A stretch of 64,000 bases of DNA from assembly GCA_032622095.1 (NCBI GenBank), contig CP136062.1, positions 157,472,875 through 157,536,874 of the forward strand, written 5' to 3'. The notes below the pieces were generated by a model. That model saw nothing but the letters and a program-made list of their open reading frames with translations, was not told where the DNA came from and did no database searches. Positions 12,241-26,300 of the stretch are shown here, piece by piece (positions within the stretch are counted from its first letter, which is position 1; each line of letters starts with the position of its first letter). This DNA comes from Siphonodentalium dalli. Its lineage: Eukaryota > Mollusca > Scaphopoda > Gadilida > Siphonodentaliidae. A program made the position numbers and the translations under genes.

Positions 12241-12385
12241 ATATAGAGTGTGTCCGCTGGTAACAACTATGTTTTCACTGAAGACAATTAAAGATATCGG
12301 CGGTCGCACAGCGGACATGTCGAATGTCTCCACAACCGGAGTATTGGGACTCTATCTCCTTTGTGTAATTTGTATATTATTCACT

Positions 12386-13569
12386 GCAATTTTAGGCACG
12401 CGGATTAATGAGTTCCTCTCGGCTAATAGTATCCAAACAGAAGCACAAGCTGGTTTCCGAAAGGGTTATGGAACTATAGACCACATATTCTCCATGTACG
12501 CACTTATACAACTGGTCAAAATGGGAAAAAAGAAACTACACTGTGCATTTATAGATTTCACAAAGGCTTTTGACTCTGTTTGGCGAGATGGTCTATGGAC
12601 CAAACTAAAGCACTATAATATCACCGGAAACATTTTAAATGTTATTAAGAGTATGTATTTATACATGAAAATGATTGTTTCGGCAAACAGTAGCCTCTCT
12701 GATAGTTTCGATAGTATTATTGGCTTAACACAAGGTGACGGACTCACACCGATTCTTTTTGCAATATACCTAAATGACTTGGAGGAATTTCTTGAATCGC
12801 GTCGATGCTATTCTGTTGACTTCGGGAGTCAACCCCCGAAATATACATGCAATTGTTTCTCCTCATTTATGTCGATGACACCGTGATTCTGTCTAATTCT
12901 GAGAGTGGATTGCAATGCTCACTAGATAATTTTGCAGCTTACTGCAATATGTGGAAGCTCAACGTTAACTTCTCGAAGACGAAAGTAATGATGTTCGGAG
13001 GACGAAGCAAAAAGAAACTACCCCCATGCTTTCACATAAATTCTATACAATTTTAAATAGTCGACCATTTCAAATATCTTGAAACCTGGTTCAGCAAGTT
13101 AGGTAAATTCACAAGAGAGCGCAACATGCGATGCAAAGACACAAAAAAGGCTATGTGCACCTTGTTGAGTAAAGCCAGAAAACATAAGCTGACTATTGAT
13201 ACCATTCTGGACATTTATGAACAGACAATAGTTCCAATACTGACTTACGGATCAGAAGTATGGTATTTCGAAAATACGCGATCATTTGAAAAATTGGAAC
13301 TCTGGTTTCTTAAATTCGCACTTAGGTTAAAATCTTCCACCATGACACTACGTGTATGTGGTGAAACTGGTATATACCCAATAGAGACTAAATTTAAAAG
13401 CAGACAACTCTCATACTGGGGAAGAATCATGAACATGAATTGTGAAAGGTTGCCTTTGAAACTGTACTATTTTATGATAACTACATGCGAGGAAAAAAAC
13501 ATTAAAAACATTTGGCTCGATTATACCAGTAAAATCTTGAAGAATTGGGATTTTCCTCTTTTTGGTTGA
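12386..13569 (+). mobile_element. RTE-X/Rex-like LINE fragment: reverse transcriptase
   Basis: The translation reads TRINEFLSANSIQTEAQAGF, RKGYGTIDHIFS, FIDFTKAFDSVWRDGLWTKL, GLTQGDGLTPILFAIYLNDL, then after a frameshift near 12846 the catalytic box LIYVDDTVIL, and later ILTYGSEVWYF and GIYPIETKFKSRQLSYWGRI. A stop at about 13054 and the frameshift make it defective. The 5' endonuclease and the Zn-binding tail are absent. The element lies upstream of the first visible TGase exon, probably in an intron. Confidence 0.85.
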
Positions 13570-14181
13570 TATCTCAAAACGTGTAGCTTTGGTTGACTAA
13601 AAGTAAAACGTACGAGTATTTTATCACGACTATTACCAATGTTTATTTTATTAAACAATACACATTGCGCTTCCATATATTCCCTAAACTAAGTAATGGT
13701 TAGAGCAAAAGAATTGTTCTTTACCAGAATCAATCGAGTCGAAGACGAGATTCATTCTGATAAAGAACTATTCGCGTGTTCTGACCGACTTAGAGCACAA
13801 TTGATCCCACATAATTCAATCAACTGGAAATGTGCCGCTGAGCGTGTTTTGACCACGACGCACAATCCGTGCGCTGGCCGCGATTGGACACAATAAAACC
13901 GGTTAGCCACGCCCAACAACGTAATTAACTGAACTGATCGCCGTTGAATGTGAATAGATATGTCCGAAACAACACGGACTTGTCCCACTTTGAAGCGCCC
14001 GTGCGATTTGTCTGCATGTTATGAGTTGCGTGTGTCGAACAATGGGATAATCACTGAACTATTCTTTCGCCAACCTTGGGAATCGGTGTGCTTTACCAAA
14101 AATCAGGGAACAATTGTAACAATGGGATTGTGCTCTAAGCATTACAAAAGTCTGATTAATGACAACGTCTTTTTTCTCCAG
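13570..14181. other. Intron/flank before TGase gene 1 exon, no gene recognised
   Basis: Several short open frames on both strands, none resembling a known family. I looked here for the preceding TGase exon (the YxEVNADxVxW segment) and did not find it. Confidence 0.4.
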
Positions 14182-14303
14182 GATTGGGAAATTCATAAGC
14201 ACCAAAAAACCTGGTAAATCGATTTCAAACACAATAAGAAATATGTGGAGGTTAGAAGACCCAGATCGCGAAGACGTCACCAACAATTATAAATATGAGG
14301 AAG
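14182..14303 (+). CDS. TGase gene 1 exon: end of catalytic core
   Basis: A pyrimidine-rich acceptor (TTTTTTCTCCAG) precedes it and GTAAGT follows. The translation reads GKFISTKK, then DREDVTNNYKYEEG, which matches the family segment usually written KISTKxVG...DEREDITxxYKYPEG. It enters in phase 2 and leaves in phase 1 (the last G of EEG is split). An insertion of about a dozen residues (around NTIRNMWRLEDP) relative to vertebrate enzymes lies between the two conserved blocks. The acidic residues here contribute to the calcium site in factor XIII and TGM3. Confidence 0.9.
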
Positions 14304-17300
14304 GTAAGTCGGTCATATGGTCATGTAAAGCGCAAATGTGTAACCACTTCTACACTAAATACTCATTGACGAGTAGTTCCCTTATGTCATTTGTTGAAAA
14401 TACCCCACTAATGAACATAAATATCATTCTGATATTGTGTTATTTGTTCTGTCTGTCGTCTGCTTTTATTACCTGAAACCCTCTCCAAACTAATAATAGA
14501 CCATTCCAATGTACACGTTTCATAACTGAGTGACATGGGGTTGTGACACATCATTTGTGACACAACATTAGTTGGAAATAATTTCAGACCAAAATACGTT
14601 GAATCTGACGTGAGTGTTTGACATCCCATGCAGCAAGTATTTGGTAGGAAATTTGTTATTGATAGACCACAAGTCGAACATTTTCAAATTGGCCAAGCTC
14701 TTGGACTGAAATAGCGTTAATGCTTATTTCCAGACAAAAGCTGCAAGACATGATAACAGCATACCACATGTATTGCAATGAAATCAGTCACAAATAGTTC
14801 AACCCTCTGAACAGAGACGTTTACATGCAGTCTGATCCACTCAAGCTGTGAACACTCGACTGAAAATATGCCACACTGTCAGCTGACACTGTTGGGATTT
14901 ATGGTGATTAGCATATATTTGGTTGCGGACTCATGAACCGGGCTTAAAACTCATGTTAGCCCAATTGAGAATTTTCATATCATGCTTGTTGATAAATGAA
15001 ACATTGACCACAGGCATGGCATGCCAATTTTCAAGTACAGAACATTTTTGTGGCTGACGTTCTGAATGAATATAATTACAGATTTTTTTAATTCAAGAAA
15101 ATTAAGTTCCCTCTCATGTTCTCCAGATATCAATGATAAATAACAATTTCTCGCAATAAAGATTTTTTCCTTTCATAACATTATAGAAAAGTGGACTTAT
15201 AGGGTCCATCTGATTGACGATTCTTAAATATTGTTTACTATCAAACACATGTAACAAAACAAAATTGTTGAAATTTTTTGACAAAATCCATTTTGAATAT
15301 CGAAAAGTTTATGAAAAACGTGCACATATACGTTAAACCAACTACAAACTTACATGACGTCACTGCCGCGTGTTGGTAACGCTTTCAATTCTCAGGAAGT
15401 GCAGCTGTCTTCCACGAATATGAATATATGTACGTATAACGTGCCGCCAGTTAACCATGGTAACCATCCGTGAACTTATACATATTTATATGACATGTTC
15501 GAACGAGAAGAGAGCTGCTGCCTTGATGCCAAATTAGACATGTTCAACACGCTTGGATATATACGGAAACCCGACACATATACATGGGTGAAGCAGGGAA
15601 ATACCAAGATTTTCCCTGGTATAATGACATGTCACAGGGGTTATCCAAGTTGGATATAATTTATTGGGTAAAACCACAATTGCACCATGTTATATTCCAG
15701 TGATGCAATGTTTTACCAGGATTTAACCTGGCACATTAAATATACATGTCTTTCATCGAACTCGTATACATGTAAGCAGAATGCGCGGCGAGTTAACCAT
15801 GGTAACCATCTATCAACTTATACATAATTGTATGACAGGTTCGGCCGAGGAGAGATCTGCTGTGTTGAGGGCAAATCAGACAGGCTCCACACGGTCGGAT
15901 ATATACGGAACTCCGGACTCATCCGTGAGTACTATCATATATAGCTGTATGTGGACTATATCTGACTACTGGTACTGTATAATAAAGCAGTCAGAAACTG
16001 AAAGAGATTATTTTATTGTGGAAAAAACTCTAACAATTAAACTTTCTCAAAATAATTAAGCATACATGTATTAAATGTTTGAATTTTCTGCACTTTTTCC
16101 GCTCAGATATGGATAACTTTAATAAAAACATTGATTAAAACTACCTAGTTGGACAAATATTCCTGAAAAAAACTTTTTTGGTAATTTTTTGAAAATACTC
16201 GAAATCGTGTATGTTGTGGCAGGGAAAACACCATCAACTATCTCCACTAAACTTTTGAGACTTGCAAATTGAGGCCTAGTTTATGTTATAGCATGGAAAT
16301 GTCCTTTTGGTTTAGAAGTTATCGCTTGATATGTGGACGAAAATGTATGATTTTTTTCTCACAAAACTAAGGATATTTTTTAGAATAAAATATATTCTAT
16401 CTGAAATAAACTTAACTGCTCTTTGCTAAACGTTTAGGACATACATTCTTCATCTTAAAAGTGATTGACATATATTTCCAAACATGATACATTAATTTAT
16501 TTCTATAGTTTTGTGAATTTAATTATTTTCGGAAAATTTTGAGACAAAAATTGGTAAATGGGCTGTTGTATATCTATGCCCCAGCAGCTCGCTGATCACC
16601 TCAAATTTTCTAATACCAGAAGCGAATACCTGTCATAAAATACCAGTCACAATATCTCCTCTCTCTTGTGGCACATACCTCCACCACAGCCTTGTCTATC
16701 AAAGGTAATTTTCAGTTTAACGTGCACAAGAATTACTTACAATCACCATCATTTGTATGGCACAGGCGTTGCAAAAATCCACAAGAAGTATCCACAAGGA
16801 ATGATTCGACGTTCTCTGTTCTGATCACTGTGTGTATAGCTCATGAACAGGCACGTTACTAGGGTACCGGATCGGGCGATCATCCCGAATTTACAGTTTG
16901 CGGACAATGGTAATATCAATGCATAAAAGCAAACTCAATAGTTTCTTGTTTCTTTTGTGACTCTGACATGTCGAACAATATACATGCTGATATCAGTTTA
17001 AACCATTTGTCCCATCTCCCTCAATTGAAGGAAATTAATGGTATATATTTATATATATATATATTATATACAACTACTTAATATATACAGGTGTTTATTG
17101 GAGTTTGTTGTGTCAACTGATACATAGTAGGCCATATCACGACATGATATCACACGTTAATTTCACTGCACTGGGCGTAAAACCACAGGCCCTCGGTAGT
17201 CAACTTACAAACTTGTCCCATATCAAGCCTGAGTTTAGTATGCCTGTCATTTGCAGAATGAGGTCCCCATAGGGTGAGTTTAGTGACGTTATCACACATA

Positions 17301-20300
17301 GCGGGTCAACATCACCATATTCAACTTCTGTGGACTTCATTCTGCATTGCCTCATCTGCTATGGGAGACATAGACTCAGATTGAAGTTCCAAAATGGTGA
17401 ATATTGTGATGTATACCCATTGGGAACCTCGAATATGCTATGTGTCGTCTACCAATTTGGGGATATCGAGAAACTAAACGAAAAAAGAAATACAATCTAT
17501 GTGAAGAAGTTTCTATAGAAAGTTGATAGTATAGGAACTTTCCGGGGTAGATGAGGCCTACGTAGAATGAGGTCACCAATGGGTGAATTTAGTGATGCTA
17601 GCCCGCTATGCGGAATAGCGTCACTAAATTCACCCTCTGTGGACCTCATTCTGCGAATGAGAGGCATACAACTCACGCTTGATCCAGATACACGATTTAT
17701 GTTATCATCGCCGTGTATCTTACCGATTGAGTTACCGGCATGCAATATATCGTATATTTGAGATTAGCATTTTAATGAAATTGTTCTATTGTGGCAAAAT
17801 TTGTCATGAATTCTCATTTTTTTTAAGTTGTTTCGTCTTGGGTTCCTATCCCAGTTGCATGCATATTCCATTTGCATTATGTGGGGTCCCAGGTGGCTCT
17901 GTTTGTAAGGTGTATAGCGCGTTATGCCAACATAAGCCGCCAAGCGATGGCGAATATGGTTCAAATGTCGAATAGCTTGATTCTTGTATCTGGACATGTT
18001 CGTGCGGCGAAGGGATTTACCAGAGATCGTCTATGTGTTCTTCCCTACATCTATAGCACCGGCAACGTCGTGACATGGCATATGCACCGAAACAGGGGAC
18101 TGGCGGTAGGCGATTTTGCTAGAAAATGTTCTCATTCTGTCATTTCCAACCAGTAATTAGTGCGGAATATGTTGTTTATAGACCAACATCAACATATTTG
18201 GTTTCACTTTTTGGGTGCAATGTTGGTCTGAAAATGACATCAGATTGGACATTTCCAACAGTTTGAAAGTTTGATGTACCATTAGATAGTTCAACCTCAA
18301 AGGGAGTGTGTGGCGGAGGAAATGACATTTTGCGAGCATGTATGCGATTTTGACCTTGTTCAAAACAGGTGCAGTTCGAAATGTATTGGAAAGGTGGATA
18401 CCCCCATCTAACTGAGACCCTGAACCCCAATATGGCCAAACGAAACGAAATCTTCTGGATAGTTTGTGCCGCCACAGGTTTCCATCCCCGATATAATTAT
18501 CTTGCAGGATGTTACGTTTGAGCTTCCCTATATTACAGGATGTTAAGTTCGAGCTGGTTGATTATGAAGACATCGACTACGGTAAACCATTCGATGTCCA
18601 TCTGAAAATCCAAAACACAAGAGATTTGAAGAGGACTGTTTCTGGAAAACTCAGCGTCTCTAGTTTTTTCTACACCGGCGTTCATGCTAACCTGATTAAA
18701 TCCCAGCATTTTGATGTGGTTTTGAAGGGAAACGAAGGTTCGTTCGTTCGCTACGTTTTGTGTTATACTAGTGTGCTTGTACCACTGTATTATATATGAT
18801 TTCAGATACCCACTTCTAATACATAACGAAACAACTTGATGACGTTGTAAACGGTGTTATATACAATCTGCACATTAATTTACAATTTTTCGTACTTGTT
18901 TGACGCTTTTCGCTGTCTCTCATTATTGAGACCAGTGAACACAGTATGTTCCATAACAAATTCTTTTCAGTTTATTTGTACATAAATGTCCTTTGTCAAA
19001 CGGTTTGATTGATGCTTTATTTTCATAATTGCAAATTAATATTGGGAAATACAGAAATATATTTTTAAAAAGGATATGAAGATACTTACGCTTATTACAG
19101 ACATGTATGTTTGGTGTCAGAGAGATGGTAATGTACTTACTACATACATGTATATGTTTGGTGTTAGAAAGATGACAATGTACTTTTACAGTTTAAACCA
19201 GAAACAAGTCTATCTAACAAAAGAAGGTCATCAAGTGTATACTACAATGGCTTATAGCAGGTATGCATATACTGACATAGGGACGGCGCATAAGTATAGT
19301 GCGGTGGGGCGGGCAGCGGCGTGCAAGCTCATATAAGCAAACAACATTCCTTTTGGAATATATTTGATATCGACGGTAGTCGACTACATGCACACATTAA
19401 TTCTTGCAGAAAAAGAGATAAAGTTGCCTGTATCGTATGCTGAATACAGTGATAAACTTGTGCAGCACTGCATGTTGAAGCTCTCTGTCCTATGCAGGGT
19501 AGAGGAGACGAAACAAGTACACGCCGATCAGGACGATTTCCGGCTGCGCAAACCGCATCTCACCATCAAGGTTTGGCTACATAATAATCTACATTAGTCG
19601 AATTGGCGTGGCTGTTTGAAATTATACCGCACAGCGGGATAGCATAACAAATTCACCCTCTGGGGACCTCATTCTGCTTCGGTCTCATCTTTATTATCAA
19701 ACTAACATGTGTTTGTCACATCACACAAGTCACCATCTCGGAACTTAAATCTGAGTTTGGGTATCCCACAGGAGATGCATGATGCCCAAGCAGAGGGTGA
19801 CTTTAGTGATGATAGCCCGCTGTTCGTTTAGCATCGAAAATTCACCCTCTGGAAACCTCATTATACAAATATGGTGTAGTCTCGGTAGTGGATGTGGGTG
19901 TGGTCTCCGTAGTGGATGTGGGCGTGGTCTCGGTAGTGGATGTGGGTGTCCTCTCGGTTGTGGATGTGGGTGTGGTATCCGTAGTGGATGTGGGTGTGGT
20001 CTCGGTAGTGGACGTGGGTGTTCTCGCGGTAGTGGATGTGGGCGGAGTCTCGTATCAATGGATGAGGATAACATAGGGAGGTTTATTCTGGAAATACTTC
20101 TACCTCCGTCCGTCAGACACAATAGGCTATACTTAGCTGTGCCAGCGGCGATAAACTATTATCTAGCAACACAACACAGCGATTTCGTCAGATGTAAATG
20201 AAACACGAAACTTACCATACCAAGTCAGATTTATTCGGGTTTGAATTGGCCATGTTCGCCTAGCGTCGATCTATACTCCTGGCGCGCTTGACCAACCCAG

Positions 20301-23300
20301 CAAATTAGGTTCTTAGTATAACCTCATATATTATAGATACAATTTGAAATTAAATGAATTGAATTAAATTCTAAACTTGAATACATCGTAGACTGATCTT
20401 AACTGAATTTGGAAATTAATAACATGTATTATGCGTGATTATGAATTGTTGCTGTATATATGTATAATTATGCATTGTGTATAATTATGTAATTTGTCTA
20501 AAATGTCTTAAATATATGCTAGACAATAAACAAGATGATGATCAACATTATGATGGCTTCCCAGCATAAAAACTTACATTAGGTGATATTATGTGGGGTT
20601 TATCGACGAACTATAGTTGTTTTATGATGGGCCACGATCGACTTCCACACCATGAGGAATATTATAATCTTACATGAATTGACGCACGGAATTAGAAGTG
20701 TTCAATTTAAGCCTCCCCTTATTTGCATTATAGGCACCGAAGGACATCGCGGTCAACAAGAAGTTCTCGTCGGGAATATCGTTCACCAATCCTTTGCCAA
20801 CCACCCTCACAAACTGTCAACTTGTCGTTGAGGGATCTGGTATCCAGAAGGCGATATCACTGCGACAGCCGTAAGTATTATAGTTGTATTACAGTTATAG
20901 CAACATGCATACCCAAAGATTGTGTGTTCTTCCCTGTATGTATTTATGTATTCATTCAGAGGTATAGGATAATAAGTTAGAGTCAGAGAGACAAGTCAAC
21001 ACGACCATATGTCAATGTTCTGGGATTCAATTTTTTAGTTAACTTGAATGCTATGTAACAGAGAAGTGCGGGAGCCGCACCGAAAGTTGGCAGCACCCGG
21101 AATCCCAAGCCGGTCACCCATCCAAGTACTAACCGGGCTCGACGTTGCTTAACTTCGGTGATCACACAAAGCGTCTAACGACCGTGACCAAGAGATCTAG
21201 ACCTCTCGAACAGAGAAGTCACCGGCCTTCTATATCTACAACGCGACCGCTACACTATTTAACTTGATTTTTTTAAGCTCGTGAATTTTCAAGCTATTTA
21301 ATTTGAAGAAAATGATAATGATCCTTTGTAACCAATGTATGCTTTTGTACTATAACAACACATGTTTACCCTCGCAATATGAGAACTGTGTTCTAATTAT
21401 GTAAAAATGAGGATTAAAGACAATAACACAACTTTTTTGAATGTTGCTCGATAGGCAATATTTGCGAATACCACACTACATTATCGACCTTAGTTCACAC
21501 GCTGAAATCATTACTCTCTGCGAGAAAATATATCAAACATTTTCTATTGCATTTTTTAGTTTTTGGTAGCAATTTGCATAACTATTTTTTATGGAGGAAC
21601 GCATTTGTCTCTATTTTTTAAAACCACTTTATTACACAATTAGAACGTATCTCTCACATTGTGTGGGTGGACCTGTTTTGGTATAACACTATATACTATC
21701 ATGATTTTTCCCTTAAATTGATTGTTTGAAATTGAGATTTATTGAAAATCCACGAATGGGGCGCCTCCTTAACCCTTTCAGTGCCAAGTCCGATTTGTGT
21801 ATAAACCCATATTTCCTTGATCATTTTTCAAATTTATTGATTATAATAATATCATACGTTGATGCAAAGAGCTCTAAGCGCTTTTTCCATCAATGTATCA
21901 CATTATTATTATCAATAAATTTGAAAAATGATCAAGGAAATATGGGTTGATACAAAAATCGGACTTGTCACTGAAACGGTTAATCATCGTAATATCCCCC
22001 ATGTATCCAGCTGATGTATCCACAAATACATGGTACAGTAAAATTATCAGGCCTAAGATAATAGTTGTCACTGTTCACCCCCTAATAGAGGCAATTAATG
22101 GCAGCCGTTAACAATAAAACGACATGTTCAGAAATGTGTCCTCAAACATGGACACAACATGACAATTAGAAACGTTCATAAAAGAAAAGTTCAGTAGAGA
22201 TTTTTCACAAATAATCGGAAACATGGCCGTACGACCTATTTTGTATATAAAGTGTTTGTCCCCTTTACACATTGGTGTCTATTTTCGCACAGAGTATCCA
22301 CTTCCCGACACCCATGTATTGTTTGGCGTCAGAACATAATGCAATATAAATATATTAGACGCTGTGAGCCATTATTCAACGGCGTAGGCCTTTGATTTTG
22401 TATTTTGTTTGTTTAAATATAAAATTTTAATTTATTTTTTAGATTGATCTCTTTGCTCAATTTAACAATAAACATTTTAAAAACAAAACTAAATCAGTAA
22501 ATCTAGAAGACTAACGTCATTATGACATTCGCGGGGGTACACCGAGTCACCACTCCAAATTTGATTGAAATCGGTCCAAAACAGATCCTAATCTTTTATA
22601 GAAATATAGATGTATAAATACATTTGATGCATGTTCTGGTTTGGTTGCGAGTAGATCATGCCATGAGTCTCTACTTTAGATACGCCCGTAGAGAACATAT
22701 TCCAACAATACAAAACATTGAAACTGTTTTATGTTGTGACTGGGAAGTGTATAACATTGAAAAATAATGCATGGAATATATTTATTAGTTATGACCTGTT
22801 CCTTAATAATGTACTTCACTGTAGCTCTATGTCCCAACTCGAAATTGCAAGATTTAAGTGACATTGTGAGCGAATTTGCTTCGCGTCGCTTACAATTATT
22901 AAATTTCCCCCGGGTAATTAATTCAATTTTTATTGCGATATCGGCGCACAAGATCGCACAACATCTAGAGCTCGAATCACCCCTAATATGAGTTAGATCA
23001 GAAGCTTTCTTATCAAAGTCGAATGATGACATAGACAAGTCTGCTGAAATTGATCAAGATCTGTTTTTCAGACTGTTTAATGCCAAGCGTAAGCAAGCAG
23101 GAAGCCATGGGAATAACGTATTTGCATATAATGGAAAGGTTGTCCGTGATTCTGCCGAAGTAGCTGAATCATGGATTGAGTATTACGCGAACATGTTCTC
23201 GAAACCAATTAATAACGAATTGTTTGATAATTATCACTTCGACGGGGTGACATCCAAAATAGATATTATTCTCTCATCTACAAGTACTGAGAACACTGAC

Positions 23301-26300
23301 GCAGTGACTATGTACCCAGTTACGCCTGAAGAATTCCGTCGTCTCGTTAGTACTCTGAATGTGGGCAAAGCATCTGGAGATGATCGCTTGAATTATCAAC
23401 ACTTTATTTATGGTGGTGATATACTGGCAAAGAAAACATGTCTATTATTCAATATGATGATACAATTCGAACATATTCCATGTAAAGCAAAGCGTGGCGT
23501 GATAGTCTCTTTATATAAGGGAAATCCAAAGCCTAAAGACTCTTTTGATAGCTATCGTGCTGTAACGCTCATGCCCGTCATGTATAAAATATTTGAAAAA
23601 CTTTTGCTATGTCGCATACAAGACCATGCACCATTTGTAAATGCAGCTCATCCATTGCAAAATGGTTTTCAGGCAAAAGTAAGTTGTGTAATGTCATCTT
23701 ACCTTATGAAGGAATGTATCCTTTACACATCCGAAAGGCACAGCAAACTATATGCATGCTTCCTGGATGTGTGGAAGGCATTCGATACAGTGTGGATCGA
23801 CGGACTTCTTTACAAGCTCTTCAACCGCCAGGTAACGGGAAAATCCTACGTATAATTTGTGATCTTTTAAAAGGAATTAAATGTTGTACTTCTGTTCAGA
23901 ATTTCACATCTAGCTGGATAAATGTGTTGCAAGGAACTAGACAAGAAGTTACTCTATCTCCTGTTTTATATACAATATTTATTGATGATCTGTTACATGA
24001 ACTCTGTAACTCCAAATATGGTTTCAAAATGCATGGAGTAAGCTGTGCATCTCCCACACATACTGATGACATGGTCATGTTATCGTTAACCCCGGGTGGT
24101 CTACATGCCTTGTGTAATATATGTTACTCATATAGCCAACGATGGCGTTACAGCTACAATGCAGCCAAGTCTGTTAGTCTTATTTTTAATGAAGCAAACT
24201 CTGATTTCTCAACAATAAATTATGAATGGAAATTGGGGTCTATACAAATACCAGTTTCTCAAAGTACTACGCACCTTGATGTACCTGTTGTCACTCAAAA
24301 GTTCAACTCTCAAATGATAACTCAGATATGTGATCGCATGAGGAATACATTCTTCATGTTATCTAATGCAGGGATGTATGCGGGAGGTATAACTCCCGTC
24401 AGTTGTAAAAAGATTTACGAATCTATTGTGCTTCCGAGGGGTTTATACGGCTCAGAGTTACTGCTTAACACAAACGCAGCAGATAGTGAAACGTTAGAAC
24501 GAACCCATAGAATGTGTTTGAAATCAATTCAGGGATTGCCTGTCATAACAAGAACTGATATGGTACTGGGGTTGCTTGGCATGTCCCCACTTTCGATGTA
24601 CATCCAAAAACGGAAATTGTCTTTGTTCTTTTCGTTGTGTAGGCTGGGTGTTACGAAAACAGTCAAGAAGGTATTTCTCCATAGGCTCATTGAAGCAGAC
24701 AAGACAAATGGGAGGAGTCCCTTCTTATCTGAAATCCGTAACATTCTAACCAAATTTGGGATGGATGAACTTTGGAAGTCATTTGTTGTGAGCTTATCTG
24801 TACCCTCGAAAGAATCATGTAAACGGACCATTAAGTCAAAGTTTGAAATAATGTCACAATCGCAATGGCAAATGCGGGTGCGAGACGATCCTGATTTTAT
24901 ACGATTTAACATTGTTAATCCAGAACTTCCTATCTCTCATATATGGACTATCTGCAGAAACCACCCTTCGGCCAAAGAAGACATTTTCGTTACAATTGGT
25001 TCACTGTGTACACCAATGTATATGACTGATTCTGTATGTGACCATTGTCAAATTCCCTACATTGACATCGTTACCCATGTCGTTAATGATTGTATGTTTC
25101 TTAATCAGTTACGTAACCAAATTACGAATTCATTGATATCTTTACTGGGGAATGTTACATGTTCATCAATAGTATGAGTTGGATTCAACAAACTGCATTA
25201 TTCCTCGGGTATATCCCACCAAATCTAGATGAATATGTTGAGGACACAGTCGCATTTTGTCGTTTCTTCATCTCCTCAACATCGAAGTTATGGAAAATGT
25301 GGGTACACTAACAACTTGAAATTTTGAGACGTAATCCATAGCAGATGATTGTTAGCAATGTAATTTATACTTAAGCTTAGATTCTGCACCCATAATTTCG
25401 GGTCGATTTTAATATGACATGTTCACACGTGTGTGTAATATGATGTCTCATATTATATTCTCATATTAAGAACATAGTATCAATATGAGTGTTCGTGTAT
25501 ACGAGAATGTTTATATTAACTTAGTATATTGAGTGCTTATTCATATTTGTCTGCGTGGATTTAGGTGAGATTTTGAACATCAACATGGGTCTGCCAGATA
25601 GTCATGTGTAAATGTTCAAAATGTTCCATTGATTTCGCTAACACTATCATCATCATCATCATCATCATCTTCATCATCATCTTCACCATCATCATCATCA
25701 CCATTATCATCAGCATCGTCGCCATCATCATCATCATTCTCATCCTCATAATCATCGTCATCATCGTCGTCGTCATCGTGCTCCTCCTCCTCATCATCAT
25801 CATTATCATAATCATCATCATCATCATCATCATCACCATCATCGTCTTCATCGTCGGCATTATGTAACATTTAGGATTTTGTATTTTTTTGTTTTCATTT
25901 ATGTATTATCTGGTGGTGGGATTGTTGATTGTGTTGATTATATATAAGATATAATTATATATGTAACTCTTCAGTTATGGAGTAAAATAAAGATATATAT
26001 ATACATATTCACCAAAGATATATATTCCATGCCTTTTTTCTCCAATGTTATAAAGTTCCCTGTCAAAACATAAAAAAATTCCCAGGTTTTGTACTGGTGG
26101 AATATGATCTCTACGGGCGTAGAGGACGTAGAGATTAAATGTATATATGCTCTAGGTTGCGAGAACATTAGTATACTGTCACCCAATGGTTTGTGTATTT
26201 GCCATTTCAGCAATGTCGCTGCACACGAAAGTTTCGTGGCCAACTTTGACATGACCCCATCGAAGAGTGGAGACCGTAATATCATCATGAACTTCACTTC

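Noticed and set aside
13960-14217. Open frame with Cys residues (CDLSACYEL..., GLCSKHY) just before a TGase exon
   Set aside because: It runs through the splice acceptor at 14182 in the wrong frame for the exon and fits no zinc-finger spacing I know.
19745-20201. Open frames with VDVGVVS, GCGCG and HPHP repeats
   Set aside because: Product of the 24-bp minisatellite in an intron between two clear TGase exons.
25561-25870. Long open frames of poly-Ile, poly-Met and poly-Asp
   Set aside because: They are translations of the (ATC)n microsatellite in different registers.
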